This document shows, one piece after another, positions 17,658 to 27,193 of a stretch of DNA of 64,000 nt. Every line of letters begins with the position of its first letter. Position 1 is the stretch's first letter. Below the pieces are notes generated by a model. The model saw nothing but the letters and a program-made list of their open reading frames with translations, was not told where the DNA came from and made no database searches. A program made the translations under genes and the position numbers. This stretch comes from Pseudomonas sp. S04 (GTDB lineage: Bacteria; Pseudomonadota; Gammaproteobacteria; Pseudomonadales; Pseudomonadaceae): positions 2,734,001 through 2,798,000 of the forward strand of contig NZ_CP019427.1 of assembly GCF_009834545.1 (NCBI RefSeq). Direction: 5' to 3'.

Positions 17658-18695
17658 TTAGCCGTTAGTGCTGGAGGATCGTGGGTGCGTCGACCCGCGC
17701 ACAATCAATTGCGCCGGGTAATCCAGGGTTCGCACGGGCCCATCGTCGCCGCGCAAGCGCTTGAGCAGGCAGTCGAACGCACTGGCGCCAATGGCTTCGG
17801 TCGGCTGGGCGAGGGCAGTGATGCCGCTGCCCACCAGCGGGTACCAGTCCAGATCATCGAGGGCGATCAGGCCGACGTCGGCGAACAAGTCGCACCTAAG
17901 TTCACGCAGCGCACGGGTCGCCGCCAGGGCGGCAATGCCGTTGGCACAGAACAGGGCTTTAGGCACATCAGGGGCGTCAGTGAGGAAGGCCTGGATACGT
18001 GCAGTCAGCTCGCTGCCGGTCTCCACCACCGCCCCCGACAAGGCCGGGCGTTGGGCGATTTGCGCGGTGAAGCTGCTGACCCGCTCGATCCGCGAGCTGG
18101 TGCCGTCATAGGGCTCGCTGACCAGCAGCACCTGGCGATAACCCTGCTCCTGCAGATGGCTCAGGGCGGTGTGGACGGCAGCGGGGTTGTCCAGGCCGAC
18201 CAGGTCGCTGTGCAGCTGCTCGACCTTGCGATCCACCAGCACCATGGGCATTTCCCGGTGCAGCTCACGCAGTTGTTCTGGATGATGGCCGAGGGTATTC
18301 ACGATCAGGCCTTCGATGTTGTACGAGCGCAACGCTGCCAGGTGCTGGCTTTCCTGCTCGTCATCGCGGTCGGTGTTGCACACCACCAGGCTGTAGCCGT
18401 GCTGGCGGCAGGCGGTCTCCACGCCATGCATCACGGCAATCGAATAGGGGTTGCGGATATCGGCCACCAGCATGCCGATCAGGCGGGTGCGCCCGCGTTT
18501 CAGACCGCGAGCCATCTGATTCGGGCGATAACCCAGCTCGTCGATCGCCTGTGCGATGCGCAAGGCGATGGCATCTGACAGCAGAGCGCGGTCCTCGCCG
18601 ATAAAACGCGACACGCTGGCTTTGGACACCCCGGCACGTTCGGCGACATCGAGCATGGTCACGCGGCTGCGTTGGGCGGCGGAAAAACTGTTCAC
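17658..18695 (-). CDS. ptxS: LacI-family repressor of 2-ketogluconate catabolism
   Basis: 345 residues; the start appears to be GTG at 18695. N-terminal LacI HTH with VTMLDVAERAGVSKASVSRF (about residues 12-31) and hinge helix YRPNQMARGLKRG, then a periplasmic-binding-protein-like effector domain (~60-335) with IGMLVADIRNPYS. The two perfect TGAAACCGGTTTCA operators, one ahead of kguE and one ahead of ptxS itself, fix the identity. In P. aeruginosa PtxS represses kgu genes and itself and responds to 2-ketogluconate. The ptxR gene that neighbours ptxS in P. aeruginosa is not present here; a fibronectin-III gene takes that side. Confidence 0.93.
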   Translation of the reverse strand: MNSFSAAQRSRVTMLDVAERAGVSKASVSRFIGEDRALLSDAIALRIAQAIDELGYRPNQMARGLKRGRTRLIGMLVADIRNPYSIAVMHGVETACRQHGYSLVVCNTDRDDEQESQHLAALRSYNIEGLIVNTLGHHPEQLRELHREMPMVLVDRKVEQLHSDLVGLDNPAAVHTALSHLQEQGYRQVLLVSEPYDGTSSRIERVSSFTAQIAQRPALSGAVVETGSELTARIQAFLTDAPDVPKALFCANGIAALAATRALRELRCDLFADVGLIALDDLDWYPLVGSGITALAQPTEAIGASAFDCLLKRLRGDDGPVRTLDYPAQLIVRGSTHPRSSSTNG

Positions 18696-18747
18696 GGCGA
18701 CGACCTTATTTTTGGAATTATCGGCAGCAGCGTAGGTTAACTATCGT

Positions 18748-18761
18748 TGAAACCGGTTTCA
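18748..18761. promoter_or_regulatory. PtxS operator in the ptxS promoter
   Basis: Second perfect copy of TGAAACCGGTTTCA, 52 bases upstream of the ptxS start. It is positioned for autoregulation and about 1.18 kb from the copy at kguE. Confidence 0.93.
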
Positions 18762-18952
18762 GAAGATACCAAAAGCCCTTGGGCCGTCAAGCTCGAAAAT
18801 GCCCGTATCGAAAAAAGTTGATCAAGCGCGTGCGCCATCGTCCGGATCACGACGTGGGCACAAAGGCAACTGGCAGATCTGTCAGGTGCGCGACAGGTTG
18901 GTTTCGCCTGACACTGTGTGACGCAAGGTTAACGTGCGCAGGAGCTTCAATC

Positions 18953-19777
18953 ATGATTTGCAGTCCCGGTGGAATTCGAGGAGAAAGAACCAGCGCGACA
19001 ACCGCGCTCCTGACGTGGGATGAGCCCTACACCCGGTGCGTCTATTGCCCGTATAACGCCTCGGGTTATGAGGTCATGGCCGAGGGGATTGCCACCATTA
19101 CCGTGAGCCGACCACCGTGCGTCATCAACGGATTGAACCCTAATCAGGAGTACTTTTTTTATCTCTATGCCAAGGCGGCGGGCAACATCCGCTCCAACCC
19201 GAGTCGGGCTCGCATAGGGCGGTATGTGCCGGATCGGACGCCACCGAGTAAGCCAACGGAGTTACGCACTGAAAGCGTGGTTGGTAACAGGGTCGACTTG
19301 GCGTGGGTGGCGTCGGTCGACAATGGTGGGGTGGTGGGGTATCAGATTTTCTGCGACGGGAAGCTGATCGGAAATACAGATAGTACTCGTTATGCGGTCG
19401 CCGATCTGAACGATGCGACGACTTATATTTTCATGGTGCGGGCGCAAGATCCCGATGGAAACCATGCCGATTCCGATCCCCTGATGGTAACAATCCCGGA
19501 TCTGGGGGGGCCTACGACTCCGGGTAGCTTCAGGGTCATCGCGGCCATCACCCATGACACCATCAGCGTCGGATGGCTTCCCTCTTATGGCGACGCCCGT
19601 ATGGCATATGAGATTTTTGTAGATACGGTGTACCTGGCTACAACCGGCAACACCTACCGACGCATTGAAGGTTTAAGGCCCGGCACGACTTACAGTTTTT
19701 CGGTGCGTGCAGTGAACACTCTGGGCAAGCGTTCGGGCTCGACCACCATACAGGCGACGACGACTGCTGCGCGTTAG
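18953..19777 (+). CDS. Fibronectin type III repeat protein
   Basis: 274 residues from the ATG at 18953, with GGAG seven bases upstream; the open frame extends further back but without a ribosome site. Three FnIII modules. The first (~5-90) has [11 protein letters not shown] and [20 protein letters not shown]. The second (~98-185) has [32 protein letters not shown] and [15 protein letters not shown]. The third (~192-272) has [20 protein letters not shown] and [20 protein letters not shown]. No signal peptide, catalytic domain or anchor is visible. Role unknown; such modules usually mediate spacing or binding in extracellular enzymes, but here they stand alone. Confidence 0.88.
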   Translation: MICSPGGIRGERTSATTALLTWDEPYTRCVYCPYNASGYEVMAEGIATITVSRPPCVINGLNPNQEYFFYLYAKAAGNIRSNPSRARIGRYVPDRTPPSKPTELRTESVVGNRVDLAWVASVDNGGVVGYQIFCDGKLIGNTDSTRYAVADLNDATTYIFMVRAQDPDGNHADSDPLMVTIPDLGGPTTPGSFRVIAAITHDTISVGWLPSYGDARMAYEIFVDTVYLATTGNTYRRIEGLRPGTTYSFSVRAVNTLGKRSGSTTIQATTTAAR

Positions 19778-20418
19778 CTACCGACCAACCCCGCCGCAAT
19801 ATTGATCGAAAAGCCCAGTATTGCGGTGTTGAACACAAAGCCGATCAGTGATTGTGCCAGCACGATCTTGCGAATGTCCCGGGTGGCCACGCCGACGTCG
19901 GCGGTTTGGACCGCCACGCCGATGGTGAAGGAGAAGTACAAAAAGTCCCAGTAGTCGGGGTGTTTCAGGCCCTCGGCGAAGCGCAACGCCGGTTCCTTGC
20001 CGTCCCAGGTGTAGAACAGCCGCGCGTAGTGCACGCTGAAAATCATCCCGATCAGTAGCCAGGAACCGATCACCGTCACCCCGGTAAAACCGTAGCGCAC
20101 AAGCTTTTGCGAGGTGCCGAGATCGCCGGTGCCTGCCAACTCGACAGTGATCGCGACCAGGCTGGCGATGGCGGCAATGCTGACGATGAACAGCACCAGC
20201 CCGGCGTTTTCATCCTCGACCTCAGCGATACGCTTGACCTGATCGGCCCGGGAACGGACGGTGAGCCACAGCATCAGCGCCAGGTAGGTCCAGACGCCGG
20301 CATTCCAGCCAATGAGGATTTTGCTGACCACAGAATCGGCCGGAACCAGGATGCCTACCACCACACCCAGCAGGGCGGCAGCGGTGAGGCGAGGGTGGGT
20401 ACGCAGGAGGTGGGGCAT
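19774..20418 (-). CDS. DUF1345 family inner-membrane protein
   Basis: 214 residues from the ATG at 20418 ([20 protein letters not shown] follows). Five to six hydrophobic helices; the motifs [40 protein letters not shown] and the final helix [18 protein letters not shown] are characteristic of DUF1345. Function unknown; the [11 protein letters not shown]...TSDV-like segment resembles the pore region of small ion channels, but that is only a likeness. The stop overlaps the convergent FnIII gene stop by four bases. Confidence 0.88.
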   Translation of the reverse strand: MPHLLRTHPRLTAAALLGVVVGILVPADSVVSKILIGWNAGVWTYLALMLWLTVRSRADQVKRIAEVEDENAGLVLFIVSIAAIASLVAITVELAGTGDLGTSQKLVRYGFTGVTVIGSWLLIGMIFSVHYARLFYTWDGKEPALRFAEGLKHPDYWDFLYFSFTIGVAVQTADVGVATRDIRKIVLAQSLIGFVFNTAILGFSINIAAGLVGS

Positions 20419-20513
20419 AGCAGCTCGATTGAAGTGTCCAGAATCATTAGGCCAGTTCAGGCTTGTCCGCGATGGCGGTGTGTCAGGCGCCAGTGATGTC
20501 GAATGTTCTGGCC

Positions 20514-20540
20514 CCATCGCGGGCGAGCCCGCTCCCACAG
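20514..20540. repeat. REP element
   Basis: ATCGCGGGCGAGCCCGCTCC followed by CACAG, the Pseudomonas REP palindrome (GCGGGC/GCCCGC core). It lies between the RND gene and the DUF1345 gene. Confidence 0.85.
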
Positions 20541-20593
20541 GTGCTTGTGGGCTCCCCCCAACTATAGAACCACCCACACTGGACAGTGTTGTG

Positions 20594-23500
20594 TCAGGTG
20601 ATTTTATTTCGCTTGCGCACCAGCTTCATCACCACCACAAAAAACACCGGCACAAACACCACCGCCAGGGTCGCGGTGATCATCCCGCCAATCACGCCAG
20701 TGCCGATTGCTTGCTGGCTCGCCGAGCTGGCGCCGGTGGCAATCGCCAACGGCACCACGCCGAGGATGAACGCCAGCGAGGTCATGATGATCGGCCGCAG
20801 GCGCAGGCGCGCGGCTTGCAGGGTGGCGTCGAGCAGGTCGTGGCCGTCGTCGTACAGGCTCTTGGCGAACTCGATGATCAGGATCGCGTTCTTCGCCGAC
20901 AGGCCGATGATGGTGATCAAGCCGACCTTGAAGAACACGTCGTTGGGCATGCCGCGCAAGGTCACCGCCAGTACCGCACCGAGTACTCCCAGCGGCACCA
21001 CCAGCAATACCGACGTCGGGATCGACCAGCTTTCGTACAGCGCCGCCAGGCACAGGAACACGATCAGCAACGACAAACCGAGCAGGATCGGCGCCTGGCT
21101 GCCCGACAAGCGTTCCTGCAATGACAGCCCCGTCCATTCCTGGCCCAGCCCCGCTGGCCCCTGGGCCACCAGACGCTCGATTTCCGCCATGGCTTGTCCG
21201 GTGCTGTAGCCAGGGGCCGGCTCACCGGAAATGCTCACGGCCGGGTAGCCGTTGTAGCGGGTCAACTGGGTCGGCCCCTGGGTCCATTCGGCCCGGGTGA
21301 AGGCCGACAGCGGGACCATATTCGCGTTGCTGTTGCGCACATGGATCTTCAGCAAATCTTCAACCTGGCTGCGTTGATCACCCTCGGCCTGCACCACCAC
21401 CCGCTGCATCCGTCCCTGGTTGGGGAAGTCGTTGATGTAGCTGGAGCCGACCGCGGTGGACAATACGCTGCCGATGTCGGCAAACGACACGCCCAAGGCA
21501 TTGGCCTGCTTGCGGTCGACGATCAATTGCACTTGCGGCGCTTCAGCCAGGGCGCTTTCGCGCACATTGGCCAGGATCGGACTTTTTTCAGCGGCGTCCA
21601 GCAAGGCCGTACGCGCCTGCATCAACGCGCTGTGCCCCAGGCCGCCACGGTCTTGCAGGCGGAACTCAAACCCGCTGGAAGTGCCCAGGCCATCGACTGG
21701 CGGCGGCAGCACCGAGTAGGCGACCGCGTCCTTGATCTGGCTGAAGGCGATATTGGCGCGCTCGGCAATCGAGGCCGCCGAGTCATCGCTGCCGCGCTGC
21801 GACCAATCCTTGAGGGTAGTGAAGGCCAGCGCCGCATTCTGCCCACTGCCGGAGAAGCTGAAGCCGAGAATCACCGTACTGTCGCCGATTCCCGCTTCGC
21901 TGGCGTTGTGCGCCTCGATCTGTTGCGCCACCTGCACCGTGCGGTTCTTGCTGGCGCCCGGCGGCAGTTGAATGTCGGTGATGGTGTAGCCCTGGTCTTC
22001 GGTCGGCAGGAACGAGGAGGGCAGGCGACTGAACAGCACGCCGAGCGCCACCAGCAACACGCCGTAGATCAGCAGGTAGCGGCCGCTGCGTTTCAGCGCA
22101 TAGGCCACCCAGCCTTGGTAGCGATCCGTGAACTGCTCGAAACGTCGGTTGAACCAGCCGAAGAATCCGCTCCTGGCATGCAGCTCGCCCTTGGCCACTG
22201 GCTTGAGCAGGGTCGCGCAGAGCGCCGGGGTCAGGGTCAGCGCGAGGAACGCCGAGAACAGGATCGAGGTGGCCATCGACAGCGAGAACTGCTGGTAGAT
22301 CACCCCCACCGAACCTTGCATGAACGCCATCGGGATAAACACCGCCACCAGCACCAGGGTGATGCCGATGATTGCCCCGGTGATCTGGGTCATGGCCTTG
22401 CGGGTCGCTTCCTTGGGCGACAGGCCTTCTTCGGCCATGATCCGCTCGACGTTCTCCACCACCACGATGGCGTCGTCCACCAGGATGCCGATGGCCAGCA
22501 CCATGCCGAACATGGTCAGCACGTTGATCGAAAAGCCCAGCGCCAGCATGGTCGCGAAGGTGCCCATCAGCGCCACCGGCACCACCAGGGTCGGGATCAG
22601 CGTGTAGCGGATGTTCTGCAGGAACAGGTACATCACCGCGAACACCAGCAGCATTGCCTCGCCCAGGGTGTAGACCACCTTGGTAATCGAGACTTTGACG
22701 AAGGGCGAGGTGTCGTAGGGGATCTTGTATTCGACGCCAGCCGGGAAGTAGCGGGCCAGTTCGTCCATCTTCTCGCGCACCAGGGTGGCGGTGTTAAGCG
22801 CGTTGGCGCCAGGTGCCAGCTGCACGGCGACCGCGGTGGACGGCTTGCCGTTGAGGCGGGTGCCGAACTGGTATTCCTGGCTGCCGATCTCGACCCGCGC
22901 CACATCGCCGATGCGCACGATGGAGCCGTCGGGGTTGGCCTTGAGCACGATGTCGGCGAACTCTTCGGGCGTCGACAATTGCCCCTTGACCAGCACGGTG
23001 GCGGTGATTTCCTGGCTGTTGTGGGTCGGCAAATCACCGATGCTGCCAGCGGAAACCTGGGCGTTCTGCGCGACGATCGCGGCGTTGACGTCGGCCGGGG
23101 TCAGGTTGAAGCCAATCAGTTTCTGCGGGTCGATCCAGATCCGCATCGCCCGTTCAGCGCCGTACAACGAAGCCTTGCCGACCCCATCCAGGCGCTTGAT
23201 CTCGTTCATCACGTTGCGCGCCAGGTAATCGCTGAGCGCCACTTCATCGAGCTTGCCGTCGCTGGAAGTCAAGGTGATCATCAGCAGGAAGCCGGAAGAC
23301 ACTTTCTCCACCGACAAGCCCTGCTGGATCACTGCTTGCGGCAGGCGCGACTCCACCACTTTGAGGCGGTTCTGCACATCGACCTGGGCCAGCTCCGGGT
23401 TGGTGCCCGGCTTGAAGGTGGCCGTGATGGTGGCCGAAGCGAGGCTGCTCTGGGATTCGAAATACAGCAGATGGTCGGCGCCGTTGAGCTCTTCCTCGAT

Positions 23501-23692
23501 CAGGCTGACCACACTTTCATCGACGGTTTGTGCCGAGGCACCCGGGTACGCCGCGTAGATTTCGATCTGTGGCGGCGCCACATCCGGGTACTGGGCCACC
23601 GGCAGTTGCGGGATGGCCAGGGCGCCGGCCAACAGGATGAACAGTGCAACCACCCAGGCGAACACCGGGCGGTCAATAAAGAAATGCGGCAT
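20594..23692 (-). CDS. RND multidrug efflux inner-membrane permease (HAE1 family, MexN-like)
   Basis: 1032 residues from the ATG at 23692 ([20 protein letters not shown] follows, the usual RND start). Twelve transmembrane helices with two large periplasmic loops; proton-relay Asp pair in helix 4 ([20 protein letters not shown]) and [20 protein letters not shown] in the second half. It forms a tripartite pump with the membrane-fusion protein encoded 16 bases upstream. No outer-membrane channel gene is present, so a shared OprM-type channel is likely. The arrangement pump genes/divergent two-component genes resembles P. aeruginosa mexMN with PA1437-PA1438; I have not assigned the name because other RND pairs are close in sequence. 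Confidence 0.93.
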   Translation of the reverse strand: MPHFFIDRPVFAWVVALFILLAGALAIPQLPVAQYPDVAPPQIEIYAAYPGASAQTVDESVVSLIEEELNGADHLLYFESQSSLASATITATFKPGTNPELAQVDVQNRLKVVESRLPQAVIQQGLSVEKVSSGFLLMITLTSSDGKLDEVALSDYLARNVMNEIKRLDGVGKASLYGAERAMRIWIDPQKLIGFNLTPADVNAAIVAQNAQVSAGSIGDLPTHNSQEITATVLVKGQLSTPEEFADIVLKANPDGSIVRIGDVARVEIGSQEYQFGTRLNGKPSTAVAVQLAPGANALNTATLVREKMDELARYFPAGVEYKIPYDTSPFVKVSITKVVYTLGEAMLLVFAVMYLFLQNIRYTLIPTLVVPVALMGTFATMLALGFSINVLTMFGMVLAIGILVDDAIVVVENVERIMAEEGLSPKEATRKAMTQITGAIIGITLVLVAVFIPMAFMQGSVGVIYQQFSLSMATSILFSAFLALTLTPALCATLLKPVAKGELHARSGFFGWFNRRFEQFTDRYQGWVAYALKRSGRYLLIYGVLLVALGVLFSRLPSSFLPTEDQGYTITDIQLPPGASKNRTVQVAQQIEAHNASEAGIGDSTVILGFSFSGSGQNAALAFTTLKDWSQRGSDDSAASIAERANIAFSQIKDAVAYSVLPPPVDGLGTSSGFEFRLQDRGGLGHSALMQARTALLDAAEKSPILANVRESALAEAPQVQLIVDRKQANALGVSFADIGSVLSTAVGSSYINDFPNQGRMQRVVVQAEGDQRSQVEDLLKIHVRNSNANMVPLSAFTRAEWTQGPTQLTRYNGYPAVSISGEPAPGYSTGQAMAEIERLVAQGPAGLGQEWTGLSLQERLSGSQAPILLGLSLLIVFLCLAALYESWSIPTSVLLVVPLGVLGAVLAVTLRGMPNDVFFKVGLITIIGLSAKNAILIIEFAKSLYDDGHDLLDATLQAARLRLRPIIMTSLAFILGVVPLAIATGASSASQQAIGTGVIGGMITATLAVVFVPVFFVVVMKLVRKRNKIT

Positions 23693-23708
23693 AAAATCTG
23701 CGTCCTGC

Positions 23709-24866
23709 CTACTGCCCGGTGACCAGGGCGTGCTCAAGAGGGGTGGCGTCGATGGCTACTTTGTCGCCGGGACGGGCGTGCTGCAGGCCTTCGATGACAA
23801 TGCGGTCGCCGGGCTTGAGGCCGGCGCTGACGATCCAGCGGTCCTGTTGCACCTGGCCCAGTTGCACGGCTTGCTGGCTGACCCGGTCCTCGCTGTCGAG
23901 CAGCAACACCTGGGCAATGCCGGCGCTGTCGCGCTGGATCGCCCGTTGCGGCACGCTGATGCCTTGCTGGTTGACCGCTTGCTCCAGGCGCACGCGAATG
24001 AAACTGCCAGGGAGCAGGTCGAGGTCGGGGTTGGGGAACTCGCTGCGCACAATGATCTGGCCGGTGCCGGGGTCGACACTGATTTCCGAGAACAACAGCT
24101 TGCCCGGCAACGGATAGTGGCTGCCGTCGTCCTGGATCAGCGTGGCCTTGGCCTGGTCCTGGCCAACCTGCTGCATCTGCCCGGCACGGAAGGCGCGGCG
24201 CAACTCGTTGAGCTCGCGGGTCGACTGGGTCAGGTCGGCGTGGATCGGGTCCAGTTGCTGGATCAGCGCCAGGGGCGTGCTTTCGTTCTGTCCGACCAGT
24301 GCGCCTTCGGTGACCAGCGCGCGGCCGATGCGCCCGGAAATCGGCGCGGTGACCGTGGCGTAACCCAGGTTCAGCCGGGCACGGGCCACGGCAGCCTGGT
24401 TGGCGGCGACGTCGGCATTGGCCTGCAGCGTGGCCGCACGAGCATTGTCGTAATCCTGGGCGCTGACGGCCTGGTCCTTGATCAACTGGGCGTAGCGTTT
24501 TTCCTGCAGGCGCGCCTGGAACGCATTCGCCTGCGCCTTGCGCAGCGCCGCGTCGGCGCTGTCGAGGTCGGCCTTGAACGGCGCCGGGTCGATGCGAAAC
24601 AACACCTGGCCCTGTTTCACGTCGCTGCCTTCGCGAAAGGCGCGCTGCAGCACTACCCCGGCGACCCGGGCGCGCACTTCGGCGATGCGTGGCGCGGCGA
24701 TCCGCCCGCTCAGCTCGCTGCTGATCGACAGGGGACGGGCTTCGATGGTTTCGATGCGCACGCTGGCCAGCGGCGCGGCCTCCTCGACGCTGGAAGACTT
24801 GTCACAGGCGCTCAGCATCAATGCCAGTGCTATCAGGCTGAGCGGTGCAAGCAGGTTCTTGGACAT
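23709..24866 (-). CDS. RND membrane-fusion lipoprotein (MexM/MexA-like)
   Basis: 385 residues. Lipoprotein signal with lipobox LSAC (Cys21). Domains in order: first half of the barrel-sandwich (RIAEVRARVAGVVLQRAFRE), alpha-helical hairpin (~95-165, ALRKAQANAFQARLQEKRYAQ...), second barrel-sandwich half (YATVTAPISGRIGRALVTEG), beta-barrel (~200-290, PGSFIRVRLEQ) and membrane-proximal domain. It bridges the inner-membrane pump and an outer-membrane channel. First gene of the two-gene operon, divergent from a response-regulator gene that may control it. Confidence 0.93.
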   Translation of the reverse strand: MSKNLLAPLSLIALALMLSACDKSSSVEEAAPLASVRIETIEARPLSISSELSGRIAAPRIAEVRARVAGVVLQRAFREGSDVKQGQVLFRIDPAPFKADLDSADAALRKAQANAFQARLQEKRYAQLIKDQAVSAQDYDNARAATLQANADVAANQAAVARARLNLGYATVTAPISGRIGRALVTEGALVGQNESTPLALIQQLDPIHADLTQSTRELNELRRAFRAGQMQQVGQDQAKATLIQDDGSHYPLPGKLLFSEISVDPGTGQIIVRSEFPNPDLDLLPGSFIRVRLEQAVNQQGISVPQRAIQRDSAGIAQVLLLDSEDRVSQQAVQLGQVQQDRWIVSAGLKPGDRIVIEGLQHARPGDKVAIDATPLEHALVTGQ

Positions 24867-25016
24867 GTAAATACCCCAATAATGACCCAGGCATGCTACG
24901 GGCAGCCGAGCAGGGTAGCGGTGAAGCTTTGTAGTGGCTGTGTGAAATTGTGTGAAGGTTTTGCTCCTGCATGCGTGAGGGCGTATATCCTTGGTTTCTT
25001 TTGTGTCTGTTCAGCC

Positions 25017-25095
25017 GCTTTCGCGGGCAAGCCCGCTCCCACATGATCTGTCTGTGGTGCGCAATCCCCTGTGGGAACGGGCTCGCCCGCGATGG
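25017..25095. repeat. Pair of inverted REP elements
   Basis: REP 1 (25017-25043) GCTTTCGCGGGCAAGCCCGC then TCCCACA, and REP 2 (25070-25095) in the opposite orientation, TGTGGGAACGGGCTCGCCCG then CGATGG. They lie 26 bases apart in the divergent region between the efflux and two-component genes. A paired, inverted arrangement like this is a REP doublet of the kind mobilised by REP-associated transposases. Confidence 0.88.
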
Positions 25096-25132
25096 ACCCG
25101 TCCAGACGCCATCGCTATTTCTGGAAACACCC

Positions 25133-25834
25133 ATGCCCAACATCCTCCTGGTCGAAGACGACTCTGCGCTCTCCGAGCTGATTGCCAGCTACCTCGAACG
25201 TAATGGCTATCAGGTCAATGTGATCAGCCGTGGCGATCAGGTGCGTGAGCGGGCGCGGGTCAACCCGCCGGACCTGGTGATCCTCGACCTGATGCTGCCC
25301 GGGCTCGATGGCCTGCAGGTGTGCCGGCTGTTGCGCGCCGATTCGGCGAGCCTGCCGATCCTGATGCTGACCGCCCGCGACGACAGCCACGACCAGGTGC
25401 TGGGCCTGGAAATGGGCGCCGACGACTACGTCACTAAACCCTGCGAGCCCCGGGTCCTGCTGGCGCGGGTGCGCACCTTGCTGCGCCGCAGCAGCCTCAA
25501 CGAACCGCAAAGCGCCAGCGACCGGATCCTCATGGGCAACCTGTGCATCGACCTGTCGGAGCGCACCGTGACCTGGCGCGAGCAGCCGGTGGAGCTGTCC
25601 AGCGGCGAGTACAACCTGCTGGTGGTCCTGGCCCGGCATGCCGGCGAAGTGCTGAGCCGCGACCAGATCCTGCAGCGCTTGCGCGGCATCGAGTTCAATG
25701 GCACCGATCGCTCGGTGGACGTGGCGATTTCCAAGCTGCGGCGCAAGTTCGACGACCACGCCGGCGAAGCGCGCAAGATCAAGACGGTGTGGGGCAAGGG
25801 CTATCTGTTCAGCCGTTCCGAGTGGGAATGCTGA
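25133..25834 (+). CDS. OmpR/RstA-type response regulator
   Basis: 233 residues from the ATG at 25133 (PNILLVEDDSALSELIASYL follows). Receiver: D9/D10, phospho-Asp D52 in VILDLMLPGLDG, Thr80 in LMLTARDD, K102 in YVTKPCEP. Winged-helix effector domain ~135-230 with ELSSGEYNLLVVLARHAGEV and DRSVDVAISKLRRKFDDHA. Cognate kinase gene follows four bases downstream. Divergent from the RND operon, so a role in its expression is likely. The short upstream region contains two REP elements. Confidence 0.93.
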   Translation: MPNILLVEDDSALSELIASYLERNGYQVNVISRGDQVRERARVNPPDLVILDLMLPGLDGLQVCRLLRADSASLPILMLTARDDSHDQVLGLEMGADDYVTKPCEPRVLLARVRTLLRRSSLNEPQSASDRILMGNLCIDLSERTVTWREQPVELSSGEYNLLVVLARHAGEVLSRDQILQRLRGIEFNGTDRSVDVAISKLRRKFDDHAGEARKIKTVWGKGYLFSRSEWEC

Positions 25835-25838
25835 CGCC

Positions 25839-27140
25839 ATGCTGCGCATCCTGGTCCGCCTGTACCTGATCACCATCGTCACCTTCAGTGCGGCGATCTA
25901 CCTGGTGCCAGACCTGGTGGTCAAGGTCTTTCACGAGCGCTTTTCCAGCTATAACCTGGACCACTCCCGGGGCGTGCAGAACCTGCTGGTCAAACAGTTT
26001 CAAGGCGTGCCGAGCGCTCAATGGCCGGCGCTCGCCGCTGAGCTGGATCAACAATTCAGTCCGTTGCAGATCGCCGTGGTTCCGATCAGCGATGAGGGTT
26101 TCACCGTCCATGAACGCGAGCGTTTGCAGCGCGGTGAAATGGCCGTGCGCACCGGTGACTGGGGCTGGCGCACGTTGGCCGCGGCGCCATTGAATGAGTC
26201 GCAGGCGGTCAAGCTGGTGGTGCCGCCGGATCCGCTGGACGTCAGTTTGCTGTACTGGGGCATCAATGTGCTGATCGGTGCGGCGCTGCTCGCCTGCCTG
26301 CTGATCTGGTTGCGTCCGCACTGGCGCGATCTGGAGCGCCTGCGCAACACCGCCGAACGTTTCGGCAAAGGCCACTTGAGCGAGCGCACGCAGATCGCTG
26401 CCAGCTCCAACATCGGCAGCCTGGCCCACGTCTTCGACACCATGGCCGGCGACATCGAGAACTTGCTGAACCAGCAGCGCGACCTACTCAACGCGGTATC
26501 CCATGAGCTGCGCACGCCCTTGACTCGCCTGGATTTCGGCCTGGCCCTGGCGTTATCCGATGACTTGCCGGCCGCCAGCCGTGAGCGTTTGCAAGGCCTG
26601 GTGGCGCACATTCGTGAGCTGGACGAGTTGGTCCTCGAGTTGCTGTCCTACAGCCGCCTGCAAAACCCGGCACGTTTGCCGGAGCAGGTCGAGGTGGCAC
26701 TGGACGAGTTCATCGACAGCATCCTGGGCAGCGTCGATGAAGAACTGGAGTCGCCGGAAATCGTGATCGACGTGCTGCTGCACGGCCATCTCGAACGCTT
26801 CAGCCTCGACCCGCGCCTGACCGCCCGGGCTATCCAGAACCTGCTGCGCAACGCCATGCGCTATTGCGAGAAGCGCATCCAGATTGGTGTGCAAGTGCGG
26901 CCCGAAGGCTGTGAAATCTGGGTCGACGATGACGGCATCGGTATCCCAGACGACGAGCGCGAGCGGATTTTCGAACCGTTCTACCGTCTCGACCGCAGCC
27001 GTGACCGCGCCACGGGCGGCTTCGGCCTGGGCCTGGCCATCAGCCGCCGGGCCCTGGAAGCCCAGGACGGCACCCTCACCGTCGAGGCGTCGCCACTGGG
27101 CGGAGCGCGGTTCCGGTTGTGGTTGCCCACCCCAGGCTGA
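25839..27140 (+). CDS. Sensor histidine kinase (RstB-like)
   Basis: 433 residues from the ATG at 25839, four bases after the regulator stop. Transmembrane helix ~8-28, periplasmic sensor domain ~30-140, second helix ~143-165, HAMP ~166-220. Then the H box LLNAVSHELRTPLTRLDFGL, N box NLLRNAMRYC, G1 VDDDGIGIPDDERERIFEPF and G2 GGFGLGLAISRRALEA. A complete kinase partnering the regulator upstream. The signal is unknown; the small periplasmic domain could sense envelope stress or a pump substrate. Confidence 0.92.
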   Translation: MLRILVRLYLITIVTFSAAIYLVPDLVVKVFHERFSSYNLDHSRGVQNLLVKQFQGVPSAQWPALAAELDQQFSPLQIAVVPISDEGFTVHERERLQRGEMAVRTGDWGWRTLAAAPLNESQAVKLVVPPDPLDVSLLYWGINVLIGAALLACLLIWLRPHWRDLERLRNTAERFGKGHLSERTQIAASSNIGSLAHVFDTMAGDIENLLNQQRDLLNAVSHELRTPLTRLDFGLALALSDDLPAASRERLQGLVAHIRELDELVLELLSYSRLQNPARLPEQVEVALDEFIDSILGSVDEELESPEIVIDVLLHGHLERFSLDPRLTARAIQNLLRNAMRYCEKRIQIGVQVRPEGCEIWVDDDGIGIPDDERERIFEPFYRLDRSRDRATGGFGLGLAISRRALEAQDGTLTVEASPLGGARFRLWLPTPG

Positions 27141-27193
27141 TTGCGAAGCGGCTACTTAGCCCAATGGCCAACTCGCGCTCCAGGTGCGCACAC

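Noticed and set aside
21194..23722. 842-codon plus-strand open frame opposite the RND permease
   Set aside because: His/Arg/Gln-rich antisense artefact; the minus-strand RND protein is complete.
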